In this document: one piece after another, positions 8,157-17,355 of the stretch
Layout of the letters: each line of letters begins with the position of its first letter
Numbering within the stretch: the first letter of the stretch is position 1
Source of the DNA: Prevotella sp. oral taxon 299 str. F0039
Lineage (GTDB): Bacteria; Bacteroidota; Bacteroidia; Bacteroidales; Bacteroidaceae
NCBI RefSeq assembly: GCF_000163055.2
Contig: NC_022111.1
Span: forward strand, 682,001-746,000
DNA length: 64,000 nt
Direction of reading: 5' to 3'
Notes under the pieces: model-generated
Databases searched by the model: none
Told to the model about the DNA's origin: nothing
What the model saw: only the letters and a program-made list of their open reading frames with translations
Translations under genes and position numbers: made by a program

Positions 8157-8180
8157 GCCTCTATAATGCCTTTTATTTTG
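8135..8180 (+). terminator. Terminator that begins inside the GldB-like gene
   Basis: GCATTATAGA (8135-8144) and TCTATAATGC (8160-8169) form a perfect 10-bp stem. The 15-base loop contains the TAA stop of the GldB-like gene. The following bases CTTTTATTTTG are T-rich, as in a factor-independent terminator. Confidence 0.6.
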
Positions 8181-9098
8181 CTATTCAACTAAATCTCCCT
8201 GCTTAATATTGTGTTTTTTCAAGTAGTTTACAAGCTTATTGGTAAACTCATAGTTCTTTATTCCCCATTTAGGACCGACCAAATACTCTGGAGGAGATTG
8301 ACTAACAAATCGCTCTAACACAAGATCTTTTCTTAAATACTGAATATATTGCGCAATGAGTTCAATATATTCATCAAGCGAATAAAGGTGAAAAGGCTCC
8401 TCATTCCATTCCTTTGCCAACTTCGTTCCTCTAATAATTTGCATTTGATGTATTTTAAGTATGTCTAAAGGAAGTAGAGATATGATCTTAGCTTGTTGTA
8501 TGCTCTCTTGTAAATCCTCACCAGGAAGACCTAAAATGATATGCCCTCCTGTTAATATTCCACGTTCTTTCGTTCTTTTTATCGCATCAACACTACACTC
8601 AAATGAATGACCTCGGTTAATTCTTTCTAACGTTTTATTATTCGTTGTCTCTATTCCATACTCTACTAAAACAAATGTTTTCTTATTCAACTCTTGTAAA
8701 TAATCGAGTAATTCGTCTGAAACACAATCGGGACGAGTACCAATTACCAATCCAACAACATCACTAACGGCTAAGGCTTCTTCGTACATTGTTCTCAATT
8801 TAGATGTTGGTGAATAAGTATTTGTATATGCTTGGAAGTATGCAAGATATTTCATATCAGGATATTTCTTTCCAAAAAATCGCTTTCCTGCCTCTAATTG
8901 TTCTGTAACAGAATCTCTTTTATGACAATAAGAAGGGTTAAATGTCCTATTATCACAATATGTACAGCCTCCACGAGCAATGGTTCCATCTCTGTTTGGA
9001 CAAGAAAAACCAGCGTCAATGGATATCTTTTGAACCTTAAAAGGAAACTGTTGCTTCATCCAAGACCCAAAATCGTTATATAAAAAAGATGTATTCAT
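8181..9098 (-). CDS. TIGR01212-family radical SAM protein (YhcC type)
   Basis: The 305-residue protein carries the family's cysteine pattern, with C33, C45 and C48 in F-S-C-P-N-R-D-G-T then G-G-C-T-Y-C. These would bind the 4Fe-4S cluster that cleaves S-adenosylmethionine. Downstream, G-L-P-G-E-D and the E-Y-G-I-E segments fit the radical SAM barrel. The length matches E. coli YhcC. The substrate of this family is not established to my knowledge. It converges with the GldB-like gene. Confidence 0.88.
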   Translation of the reverse strand: MNTSFLYNDFGSWMKQQFPFKVQKISIDAGFSCPNRDGTIARGGCTYCDNRTFNPSYCHKRDSVTEQLEAGKRFFGKKYPDMKYLAYFQAYTNTYSPTSKLRTMYEEALAVSDVVGLVIGTRPDCVSDELLDYLQELNKKTFVLVEYGIETTNNKTLERINRGHSFECSVDAIKRTKERGILTGGHIILGLPGEDLQESIQQAKIISLLPLDILKIHQMQIIRGTKLAKEWNEEPFHLYSLDEYIELIAQYIQYLRKDLVLERFVSQSPPEYLVGPKWGIKNYEFTNKLVNYLKKHNIKQGDLVE

Positions 9099-9230
9099 TT
9101 GAAATTTCCAATCTCATTAAAATAGAAAACTAACTACTCTCAATTAGGTTGACCTGCACTTATAAACAAAGAAAATAACATTATTCCTATCAATTCTATG
9201 ACAGTGCAAGCAAAACCATTAGTAATAGCC

Positions 9231-9262
9231 TTTGCAAAAGTAAACAAATTTACTTAACTTTG
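9231..9262 (+). promoter_or_regulatory. Promoter of the DPP IV gene
   Basis: TTTG at 9231-9234, 20 bases, TAACTTTG at 9255-9262: a full match to the Bacteroidetes consensus. The ATG at 9291 lies about 20 bases after the expected start point. Confidence 0.7.
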
Positions 9263-9290
9263 TGGCAAAGAACATACTAAAAGATACACA

Positions 9291-11507
9291 ATGAGAAAGA
9301 TTTGGACCCTTCTTACTGCATTCACAATGATGTTTAGCGTTGCCAATGCAGGTGATAAAATCACGATAAAGTCAATTACTAATGGTGAATTCTCTGCTGA
9401 AATGATGCAAGGAATGAATCCCATTGCAGGAACAGACCAATTTACTCGCATCAGTAGTGACGGCAAACAAGTTTTACAATGCTCGTTTAAAACAGGACAA
9501 ACAACGGCTGTTTTATTCGATATATCAAAGACTATAGGCGAGAAAATTAATGGTTTTGACGGCTATATCATGTCGCCTGATCGCAAAAGAATGCTCATTC
9601 AAACCAAAACAGAACACATATACCGACGCTCTTTCAAAGCAACTTATTATATATACACCATCGCTTCTACTAAATTAGAAAAGCTTTCAGATGGCGATAA
9701 GCAACAAGTTCCAACCTGGTCTCCCGACGGAAACCTTATAGCTTTCGTGAGAAATAATAACATTTTCTTAGTAAAACTATTATACGATAATGCCGAAAGT
9801 GCTGTAACGGCAGACGGAAAGCCAAATGAAATCATTAATGGTATCCCCGATTGGGTGAATGAAGAAGAGTTTAGTCACAACAAAGCACTTGTATTTAGTG
9901 CAGATGCTTCAATGCTTGTGTGGGTGAAATACGACGAAAAGGCGGTTAAAGAATATTCTATTCAGATGTTTAAAGGCTCTCATCCAACATTCAACTCTTA
10001 TGCTGATTACCCAGGATTAGATTCTTATAAATATCCTAAAGCAGGTTTTGATAATGCTATTGTGTCGCTATGGAGCTTTGATATAAAGTCAAAAAGAACC
10101 CAAAAGATGCAATTACCGTTATCTGCAGACAGCTATATCCCACGTTTAAAGGCAACAAACGATGCCAATCAAGTGATTGCTTTCACCATGAATCGCCATC
10201 AAGATGAATTGTGTTTATATTCTGTCAATCCTCGAAGTACAGTTGCACAGCTACTCATTAAGGAAACATCTCCTAAATATATTAAAGAAGAAGCCATTGG
10301 AAATATATTGATAACTCCTAACAATATATTGATTCCTAATGACAAAGAGGGAGCAATGAACTTGTATCTTTACTCCCGAAATGGTCAACTTATCCGTAAG
10401 ATAGGCAATAATAAAACTATTATTACTGATGTTTACGGAATTAACGACGCAACAGGCGAAGTGTATTATCAAGCAGCTTTGCCCACACCCCACGATAGAA
10501 AGGTTTGCGTTAGCAAGAAGAATGGTTCTGTAGAAGAGCTCACTAAGCAAGAAGGTTGGAATCAAGCACGCTTCTCTGGAGACTTTAAATACTTCTTAAA
10601 TACATGGAGTAACTATAACACTCCTTTTGTTTTCACTATCAGAGACAATCAAGGCAAGGTGCTATCTACACCTATTAATAATGAGAAGTTAAAGAACAAG
10701 ATTTCGAACTATGATTGGGCAAAACGTGAAGCCTTTACGTTTACAACCTCAGAGGGTATTCAATTAGATGGTTGGATGATGAAACCGCTTAACTTTAATC
10801 CTTCAAAACATTACCCTGTTGTGCTTTTTCAATACAGTGGTCCAGGCAGTCAGCAAGTTATTAACTCGTGGAATGCAGGCTCAATGGGTCAAGGTGGAGC
10901 CTTTGATGCATATCTTGCACAAAACGATATCATTGTGGTTTGTGTAGACGGACGTGGTACTGGCGGTAGAGAAGCAGCCTTTGAGAAAGCGACTTATTTG
11001 CAATTAGGAAAATTAGAAGCTAAAGATCAAGTTGAAACTGCATTGTGGTTAGGCAAGCTGTCGTATGTAGATAAAGAAAATATAGGTATTTGGGGCTGGA
11101 GTTTTGGTGGCTTTAATACCTTAATGAGTATGAGTGAAGGTCGCAAAGTGTTTAAAGCAGGTGTTGCGGTTGCTGCTCCTACCGACTGGAAATTCTATGA
11201 TACCATCTACACTGAAAGATACATGAGAACTCCCAAAGAGAATCCTGATGGTTATAAAGACAATCCTATTAGTCGTGTAAATCAGTTAGAAGGATCATTA
11301 TTACTATGCCATGGCACCGCAGATGATAATGTTCATATGCAAAATGCCTATGAATATTCAGAAGCATTGGTGCAAGCAGACAAAGACTTTAGAGAGCTTT
11401 ACTACACCAATAGAAACCATTCTATCTACGGAGGAAACACTCGCAACCACCTACTTAGACAAATATCAAACTTCTTTATCAATGAATTAATAATACAAAC
11501 TAAATAA
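9291..11507 (+). CDS. dpp4: Dipeptidyl peptidase IV, S9 family
   Basis: The 738-residue exported serine peptidase removes X-Pro or X-Ala dipeptides from peptide N-termini. It has a signal peptide (about residues 1-20), a beta-propeller domain with T-W-S-P-D-G and N-E-E-E-F repeats, and a C-terminal alpha/beta-hydrolase domain. The catalytic triad is visible: S604 in G-W-S-F-G-G, D678 in H-G-T-A-D-D-N-V-H and H710 in N-R-N-H-S. The D-W-V-N-E-E-E-F segment provides the Glu pair that holds the peptide N-terminus. Length fits Porphyromonas and Prevotella DPP IV. It is likely periplasmic and involved in peptide nutrition. Confidence 0.95.
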   Translation: MRKIWTLLTAFTMMFSVANAGDKITIKSITNGEFSAEMMQGMNPIAGTDQFTRISSDGKQVLQCSFKTGQTTAVLFDISKTIGEKINGFDGYIMSPDRKRMLIQTKTEHIYRRSFKATYYIYTIASTKLEKLSDGDKQQVPTWSPDGNLIAFVRNNNIFLVKLLYDNAESAVTADGKPNEIINGIPDWVNEEEFSHNKALVFSADASMLVWVKYDEKAVKEYSIQMFKGSHPTFNSYADYPGLDSYKYPKAGFDNAIVSLWSFDIKSKRTQKMQLPLSADSYIPRLKATNDANQVIAFTMNRHQDELCLYSVNPRSTVAQLLIKETSPKYIKEEAIGNILITPNNILIPNDKEGAMNLYLYSRNGQLIRKIGNNKTIITDVYGINDATGEVYYQAALPTPHDRKVCVSKKNGSVEELTKQEGWNQARFSGDFKYFLNTWSNYNTPFVFTIRDNQGKVLSTPINNEKLKNKISNYDWAKREAFTFTTSEGIQLDGWMMKPLNFNPSKHYPVVLFQYSGPGSQQVINSWNAGSMGQGGAFDAYLAQNDIIVVCVDGRGTGGREAAFEKATYLQLGKLEAKDQVETALWLGKLSYVDKENIGIWGWSFGGFNTLMSMSEGRKVFKAGVAVAAPTDWKFYDTIYTERYMRTPKENPDGYKDNPISRVNQLEGSLLLCHGTADDNVHMQNAYEYSEALVQADKDFRELYYTNRNHSIYGGNTRNHLLRQISNFFINELIIQTK

Positions 11508-11602
11508 AGGCATAATCTCGCTTACTGAAACACGAGGGATTTTCACCCTACCAAATATCCCATTAGGCTTGGAAAACAATAAAGAAAAAAGAATAATAAA
11601 CA

Positions 11603-11650
11603 AAGGAGAGAAATTAAATCCTAGACACTTCTAGGATTTAATTTCTCCTT
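11603..11650 (+). terminator. Long hairpin downstream of dpp4
   Basis: Arms from AAGGAGAGAAATTAAATCC to the matching TCTAGGATTTAATTTCTCC pair over about 21 bp with a two-base bulge and loop CACT (11626-11629). It probably ends the dpp4 transcript although no long T run follows. Confidence 0.55.
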
Positions 11651-11758
11651 ATAATAGACGCTATTCTTAATTAACGTGGATGTAAAATAATAGAGTAAAG
11701 ATATGTTAAAGTATTTAGTAAAATAACACTTTTACATACTTTGTGATAAAAAGTTTTT

Positions 11759-12688
11759 TTATCGTAGTTCTTTTACTAATATCTTATATCTTGGCTTTAT
11801 AACGCCTAATGCTCGTAGGAAGCGTACAAACTTTTGTTTTTTTGTTAACGGAACTTTAGCTGCAATCAAAGGCATTCCTTTCCATGGTGTTAGATTCTGA
11901 TACTTGAAAAATTCATTTTTATAAGGGTGATCACATTCTTTTTCCCATGGCTTATTTGCAGTAAAGTGTAAAATCACAGGTGCCGTGAGGGCTTGAGGTA
12001 ATTCTTGAGCATATTTTTTTACATCAAAATAAGCTCTGTTATATCCAAAACCATCTTGGGAATTATAAATAAAAGGTAAATTTACTTTACAATCTCGACA
12101 AGTATAGTTTAAGACATCTTGGTCGTGTTGCTTTAATTTGTCTATATTTTCTTTCATATAGTTCCAAAATACATCTTGCAAATTATGCTCTCTCCAATAT
12201 TCTATGTTTATTAACAGTACTCCTGCATTAAAGTAACCCAAAGATTGTGGATAGTTTAAACGTGAGTAGCGTTCAGTCATAGCTTCTCCCATATCTGTTA
12301 CTGCACCAAGGGCTTTATTGGTTAGATCTGTATTCCAAAGTTTATTAAGTGGATGTCTTACAATTAAATCGCAATCTAAATAAATAATGCGACTTATATT
12401 CTGAGGTAGAAGGTTACAAATAAATAAGCGATAATAAGTAGCAATAGTTAAATGATGCCCTTTTCCAATAGTATATTTTGTTAGTATTGAATCATTAAAA
12501 TGATAGAACTGAATACTTGTATTTCCAACTAAACATTGTTGTAATTTATTTTTACACTTGTCATCAACACTTTTGTCTATAATAAGATGGAATATAATAT
12601 GTTCATTTAGATTGTTTTCACAAACAGATCGCATCATAACACCACATGGCATTATATAGTTTTTATCTGTACAAGCTAGTATATCCAT
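11759..12688 (-). CDS. Glycosyltransferase family 8 protein
   Basis: The 309-residue protein has the GT8 fold signature: M-D-I-L-A-C-T-D-K-N-Y at the start, the metal-binding D-x-D as D105-C-D107 in I-I-Y-L-D-C-D-L-I-V, then F-N-A-G-V-L-L-I-N and D-Q-D-V-L-N. GT8 enzymes transfer glucose or galactose from UDP-sugars with retention, often onto lipopolysaccharide core. A basic C-terminal tail (residues about 280-309) may hold it at the membrane. It is a single gene with a possible TACATTTG minus-10 element at 12762-12769 on its strand. Confidence 0.88.
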   Translation of the reverse strand: MDILACTDKNYIMPCGVMMRSVCENNLNEHIIFHLIIDKSVDDKCKNKLQQCLVGNTSIQFYHFNDSILTKYTIGKGHHLTIATYYRLFICNLLPQNISRIIYLDCDLIVRHPLNKLWNTDLTNKALGAVTDMGEAMTERYSRLNYPQSLGYFNAGVLLINIEYWREHNLQDVFWNYMKENIDKLKQHDQDVLNYTCRDCKVNLPFIYNSQDGFGYNRAYFDVKKYAQELPQALTAPVILHFTANKPWEKECDHPYKNEFFKYQNLTPWKGMPLIAAKVPLTKKQKFVRFLRALGVIKPRYKILVKELR

Positions 12689-12772
12689 AACTTTTTTCTT
12701 TATGATGATTATTTATATTAAAATACTTTCATTTATATTCTAAATAATTATATTAAGACTACAAATGTATAA

Positions 12773-12952
12773 AATTATATACTGTTATTTTATGAAAAGG
12801 TAGTTAAAGAATGTTTGAAACGTGAATTTCAGGTATTAAATGAAGGCGTAATGGAGGATTCTCTTTCAGGTGTTCTACGTATAAATAATATTTCTCAATG
12901 GACAATAAAAGCAGTGGTATGTGATGGGCACGTATTTTTTTACAAGTTATAA
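12773..12952 (+). pseudogene. Unidentified coding-like remnant
   Basis: The frame is open for 59 codons from after the TAA at 12770 to the TAA at 12950-12952. It reads as plausible protein (E-K-V-V-K-E-C-L-K-R-E-F-Q then S-G-V-L-R-I-N-N-I-S-Q-W-T-I-K-A). There is no ATG near its beginning in frame; the ATG at 12792 is in another frame and stops after three codons. This looks like the C-terminal end of a gene that lost its 5' part. I do not recognise the family. It could also be chance. Confidence 0.35.
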
Positions 12953-13187
12953 GTTTCTATCCTGTACAAATATGTAAATTTCACTAACTTCAGATAGTGA
13001 GAAAACTTCTACAAGTAGTCCATATTTACCTGTAGGCGTTGAACTCTCTTGATATTAGTTATAAGGAGTTCTCTTTGGAAAAAGAAGAGTTTGTAACAGC
13101 GTTTGAGAAATGATACGGGTAGTGTACTAAAAAAGAGTGTAAGCCCATATTTTCTTATCTTTGTATAAGAAAAAATAATAAAAATTA

Positions 13188-13328
13188 TTACAGTCTGGTA
13201 AACCTTTTCCATATATAAAAGTTAAGGGATAAAAACCGTATTTGGATTTCAGCCCTTTTGTTACTTTTGTTTTCTTGATCGAAACTTCAATAACATGGGT
13301 AAAAGTACATATTTTACCGGACTGAAAT
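13188..13328. repeat. Possible miniature inverted-repeat element
   Basis: ATTACAGTCTGGTAAA at 13188-13203 and the reverse complement of 13313-13328 (ATTTCAGTCCGGTAAA) agree at 14 of 16 positions. They bracket about 109 bases with no open frame. That layout resembles a small non-autonomous transposable element. The TTTTACCGGAC core also occurs once at 1553-1563. No target-site duplication was confirmed. The 726-base gap 12689-13413 holds this, the coding-like remnant and a terminator. Confidence 0.35.
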
Positions 13329-13367
13329 ATTATTTAATCTAATGTGAATTCGTCGAACTCCCGTTAA

Positions 13368-13407
13368 ATACAATATGGGTAGTTATATATTATTTCCAAT
13401 ATTGTAT
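13368..13407 (-). terminator. Hairpin downstream of feoAB
   Basis: ATACAATATGG and CCAATATTGTAT can pair with one bulged base around a 17-base loop. It lies just after the feoAB stop on the minus strand and is a plausible transcript end. Confidence 0.4.
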
Positions 13408-13413
13408 AGCTTG

Positions 13414-15984
13414 TTATGATATAAAAATTTTACTCATTATCTGATAGAATGCAGCAGATACAATCCAAGCAAGTGCACAGGTATAGAATATTGTGAAAAA
13501 TGCCCATTTCCAAGAGCCTGTCTCATTTTTTATAGCTGCGATTGTTGCAACACAAGGGAAGTAGAGTAGTACGAATAACAAGAAGGCGTATGCAGAAATA
13601 GGTGTTATTCCATCTGATCTCATCTGGGCATACAAACGAGAATATTTAACAGTATCGTTGCTAAAGTTATTGTCGTCGCTAAAACTACTATCCGAAGTGT
13701 ATATCACTCCCATGGTAGAAGCAACAATTTCTTTAGCTCCAGTACCTGCAAGTAGTCCAACATCTAGCTTCCAATCAAAGCCTTGAGCTCTAAATAATGG
13801 TTCTATAGTCTTTCCTAATTTACCTATATAGCTCTGTTCTAGTCGTTCAGCCTCATTTAGTTTTTCTCCGTGTGGGAAATAACCTAATGCCCAAACAATG
13901 ATACTTGCAATAAGAATAATACCTCCCATCTTCTTGAGATATTGTTTTCCTTTTTCCCAAGTGTGTCGTCCAATGGCTTTCCAAGTAGGGAAACGATAGG
14001 GTGGGAGTTCCATAACAAAAGGTGTATCTTCGTTCTTTGCTATTGTTTTCGTAAATATCTTACTCATGATAACGGCAATAAACATTCCTATAATATATAG
14101 AGAAATCATTATCGAAGAACGATATTTTGGGGAAAAGAATGTGGCAATGATCATGATATAGATAGGCAATCGGGCAGAACAGCTCATCAGAGGTAGAATG
14201 AGTGTCGTGACTAAACGACTTTGTCTACTTTCAATTGTACGTGTAGACATAATTGCAGGCACATTACAACCAAATCCCATGATTAGAGGAATAAATGATT
14301 TACCATGCAATCCCATCTTATTCATTAGTCTATCCATGATAAATGCTGCTCTTGCCATGTATCCACTATCTTCCATGAATGAAATAAATGTGTACAAAAT
14401 AAGAATCTGTGGCAAGAAAACAATAACGGCTCCAACACCGCCAATTATTCCATCTACAAGCATGGACTTCAATGGACCGTTGTTCATAGAACTAGTTATA
14501 AATCCGCCTAATAGATTAATTCCTTCTTCTAACCAATCCATTGGATATTGACCAAGCGTGAAGGTGGTTTGGAACATCAGCCAAAGAATAGCAATGAAAA
14601 TAGGAATTCCAAACCATTTATTGGTTATAATGTGGTCAATTTTATGCGTCAAGCTATAGGTATTTTCCTTTTTCCCTATTTTATAGTTCGCTTTTTGCAG
14701 TAGATCATGAATGAAAGTATACTTAGCATCCATAATAGCGGTTTCACTATCTTCATGAAGTTCATTGGCAACATTATTGCTAATCTCATTTCTTAGCTGA
14801 ATAATCTTACTGCTGTTTGTTGCCGTTTTTGTGATATATTCTTCAATCTCTTTGTCTTGTTCTAATAGCTTTATAGCAAGGTATCGAGTTGAATATAAAT
14901 ATCTGATTTTGTCATCTTGTTTTAATTCTTGCTGTATTTTGCTTATGGCTTCTTCGATATTCTGTCCGTAGTTGATGTGAATATGTTTAGAAGTAACATT
15001 CTTTGGAATTTCACCTGATGCAAAATCTTCATCATGTTCGTGATGACTTTCAGATGGATGGTAGGTGTCGTGCCACTCTTTTATTTCCTTTGCAACATCT
15101 TTATTGAGATGTCCTTTGTCGTCTAAATAATCAGCTCCCTCAAAAGTGTTGATGATAATGTGGAACAAATCTTTAACCCCTCTTCCTGTAGTAAATATAG
15201 TAGGAACCATAGGAACACCGAGTAGACTTCCAAGATACTTATAATCTATGTTATCACCTCTCTTTTCTGCTTCATCATACATGTTGAGAGCGCATACCAT
15301 TCTTAGGTTTAAATCAATGAGCTGAGTTGTGAGATATAAATTTCTTTCTAAGTTGCTCGAGTCTAATATATTGATAATAACGTCTGGAGTTTCTTCTATT
15401 AACTGCTTTCTTACATAGAGTTCTTCAGGTGAATAGGCTGATAAACTGTATGTACCAGGTAGGTCTACAATATTAAACTGATAACCTTCGAAAAAGGCTT
15501 TACCTTCTTTTGCATCAACAGTAACACCAGAATAGTTTCCAACTCGTTCGTGAGCACCAGAAGCAAAGTTAAATAATGAAGTCTTACCGCAGTTGGGATT
15601 ACCCACTAAAGCTATGTTTATTTGACGTCGTTCTTGTTTTACTTTAGACGCGAGAGAGTTTTCCTCAGAATGTTCTAAGGGCTTTTGTTGATTAATCTTT
15701 TGTTGGTCTTCTGTTTTTATTTCTTCCTCTTTAGTGTCTAAAAAATTTGTGTTTTGCTCTTCTTCAGTAACAATTTGAATCATCTTAGCTTCATTACGGC
15801 GTAACGAAACCTCATAACCCATGACACGATATTTAACGGGATCTTGGAGAGGAGCATTTAAAAGAACTTCAACTTCCTTTCCTTTGATGAATCCCATTTC
15901 TATTATTCTCTTTCTAAAACTTCCGTGTCCTACGACTTTTATAATGATACCTTTTTCTCCAGTTTTTAAGTCTGCTAATCTCAT
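13414..15984 (-). CDS. feoB: Fused FeoA-FeoB ferrous iron transporter
   Basis: The product is 856 residues from the ATG at 15984; the frame stays open to an ATG at 16023, adding 13 residues that FeoA proteins lack. Residues about 1-75 are a FeoA domain (M-R-L-A-D-L-K-T-G-E-K-G). A charged linker follows, then the FeoB G domain with G1 G-N-P-N-C-G-K-T at 128-135, D-L-P-G and N-M-Y-D. An extended linker has a His/Glu-rich patch (H-H-E-H-D-E-D). The rest is the membrane domain with Nucleos_tra2-like gates. It imports Fe(II) across the inner membrane. FeoA-FeoB fusion is common in Bacteroidetes. Confidence 0.93.
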   Translation of the reverse strand: MRLADLKTGEKGIIIKVVGHGSFRKRIIEMGFIKGKEVEVLLNAPLQDPVKYRVMGYEVSLRRNEAKMIQIVTEEEQNTNFLDTKEEEIKTEDQQKINQQKPLEHSEENSLASKVKQERRQINIALVGNPNCGKTSLFNFASGAHERVGNYSGVTVDAKEGKAFFEGYQFNIVDLPGTYSLSAYSPEELYVRKQLIEETPDVIINILDSSNLERNLYLTTQLIDLNLRMVCALNMYDEAEKRGDNIDYKYLGSLLGVPMVPTIFTTGRGVKDLFHIIINTFEGADYLDDKGHLNKDVAKEIKEWHDTYHPSESHHEHDEDFASGEIPKNVTSKHIHINYGQNIEEAISKIQQELKQDDKIRYLYSTRYLAIKLLEQDKEIEEYITKTATNSSKIIQLRNEISNNVANELHEDSETAIMDAKYTFIHDLLQKANYKIGKKENTYSLTHKIDHIITNKWFGIPIFIAILWLMFQTTFTLGQYPMDWLEEGINLLGGFITSSMNNGPLKSMLVDGIIGGVGAVIVFLPQILILYTFISFMEDSGYMARAAFIMDRLMNKMGLHGKSFIPLIMGFGCNVPAIMSTRTIESRQSRLVTTLILPLMSCSARLPIYIMIIATFFSPKYRSSIMISLYIIGMFIAVIMSKIFTKTIAKNEDTPFVMELPPYRFPTWKAIGRHTWEKGKQYLKKMGGIILIASIIVWALGYFPHGEKLNEAERLEQSYIGKLGKTIEPLFRAQGFDWKLDVGLLAGTGAKEIVASTMGVIYTSDSSFSDDNNFSNDTVKYSRLYAQMRSDGITPISAYAFLLFVLLYFPCVATIAAIKNETGSWKWAFFTIFYTCALAWIVSAAFYQIMSKIFIS

Positions 15985-16083
15985 AATGTAAAAAACTTGG
16001 TCTATTGGCTGTATAACTTCCAATGACTTTTTATCTACTTTCTGTATCTTCTATTTTTCTACATGATAATAAATATACTTATG

Positions 16084-16115
16084 CAAAGATAAGTATTTAT
16101 TATTGTTTTGACTAA
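16084..16115 (-). promoter_or_regulatory. Probable promoter of feoAB
   Basis: On the minus strand TATCTTTG lies at 16091-16084, and a one-mismatch TTAG takes the upstream position 20 bases further back. It leaves a leader of about 60-95 bases depending on the start codon. No Fur-type palindrome was recognised nearby. Confidence 0.4.
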
Positions 16116-16143
16116 AAAATAAAAGAGTAGTATCTCAATATAC

Positions 16144-17355
16144 CTATTTCTTGGTACTCTTTCGAGGTATAAATAGCTGTATGTATATATTTATGATGAA
16201 GTATACCACTACTTGAGTCCATAAAGCAATGAGTTCTAGATGGATATCATTGAGGTTTGCCCCTAAAGAATTAATCTTTACAAACCCATTAATACCAAAT
16301 GTAGATGGGATACACCATGAAACAACTTTCCAAAAAACAGGCAGTGCATTTGTAGGCCATGATATTCCAGATAGTAATAAGAATGGCATAGAAGTAAATA
16401 CCATTAAAAGTATAATACTTTCCCTTTCTTTTACGAATCTAGATATTAACATTGAGAAGAATGTTACAGACAAAAGATAGGGCAAAAGGAAGGGTATAAG
16501 GGTTGAACTATCTGCAAGTTGTACTAATTTAAATATATGTGGAATGAGTAAAAGGGTGTATGCTGTGGTAGCAATGTAGATAAAGAAATAAGAGAAAGAT
16601 CTACCTAACGTGTTAGCAAAACCACCTATAATAGTTCTTTGAGTGATAATTCTTCCTGTATATACTCTTCTTTCATGTCTTGTACCCGACAACATTCCAA
16701 CTCCAAGAATCATAGTTTGTTGAATGATAAGAATTAATACCGCTGGTAAAATAAATGTTCCATATCCATTTTGTGGGTTGAATAGTGAAACAGACTCATA
16801 CTCTAAAGGAGATGAAGCTATGCTTTCGTCTTTATCTGTATAGGTCTTCATTCTCGCAATCTTAATGTCTTTACTTATTTCTAATGATACATCAGTAAGA
16901 GCAGAGTACACTCCTTTGTAGTAAAACATACCACTTAAATCAGCATAAAACAATACAGTTCCTTGCTCTCCACGGTTAATTTGTTGAGCAAAGCTTTCTG
17001 GAAGCAGAACAATAGCATGACATTCTTGTTGTCTTTGTAGCTCTTGTGCATCGTTTAAGGAGCTAACAACCTTTGCAACCTTAATACCATCGGTAGCATC
17101 GCAATTACGAATAAAGGTTCTACTAAGAAAACTATGAGATTGATCTACAAAGACAGTAGAAACTTCTTTAACTCCTTCATTGTTATACATCCACGAGTAT
17201 AAAATGGGATACGCAATAGGAACGATGATAAAGAACATGACCACTCCACCATCTTTCATTATTGTTCGTATTTCATGCTTTATACATTCAAATAGGAAAT
17301 GTATAAAAGTACGCAAGTCGCTCTTATGCTTTTTTCTACTCATTGTCCTACGCAA
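16144..17355 (-). CDS. ABC-2 type transporter permease (second of pair)
   Basis: The 403-residue protein has one N-terminal membrane helix (F-I-I-V-P-I-A-Y-P-I-L-Y-S), a periplasmic domain to about residue 200, and five more helices, as in the YhhJ/YbhR class of ABC-2 permeases. Such proteins work with an HlyD-type adaptor and an ATPase to export drugs or other substrates. Its start overlaps the preceding permease by 8 bases, so the two are coupled. No ATPase gene is present in the cluster. Confidence 0.85.
   Translation of the reverse strand: MRRTMSRKKHKSDLRTFIHFLFECIKHEIRTIMKDGGVVMFFIIVPIAYPILYSWMYNNEGVKEVSTVFVDQSHSFLSRTFIRNCDATDGIKVAKVVSSLNDAQELQRQQECHAIVLLPESFAQQINRGEQGTVLFYADLSGMFYYKGVYSALTDVSLEISKDIKIARMKTYTDKDESIASSPLEYESVSLFNPQNGYGTFILPAVLILIIQQTMILGVGMLSGTRHERRVYTGRIITQRTIIGGFANTLGRSFSYFFIYIATTAYTLLLIPHIFKLVQLADSSTLIPFLLPYLLSVTFFSMLISRFVKERESIILLMVFTSMPFLLLSGISWPTNALPVFWKVVSWCIPSTFGINGFVKINSLGANLNDIHLELIALWTQVVVYFIINIYIQLFIPRKSTKK

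Noticed and set aside
14198..14551. 117-codon plus-strand open frame
   Set aside because: It is antisense to the membrane domain of feoAB and has no promoter or homology that I recognise.
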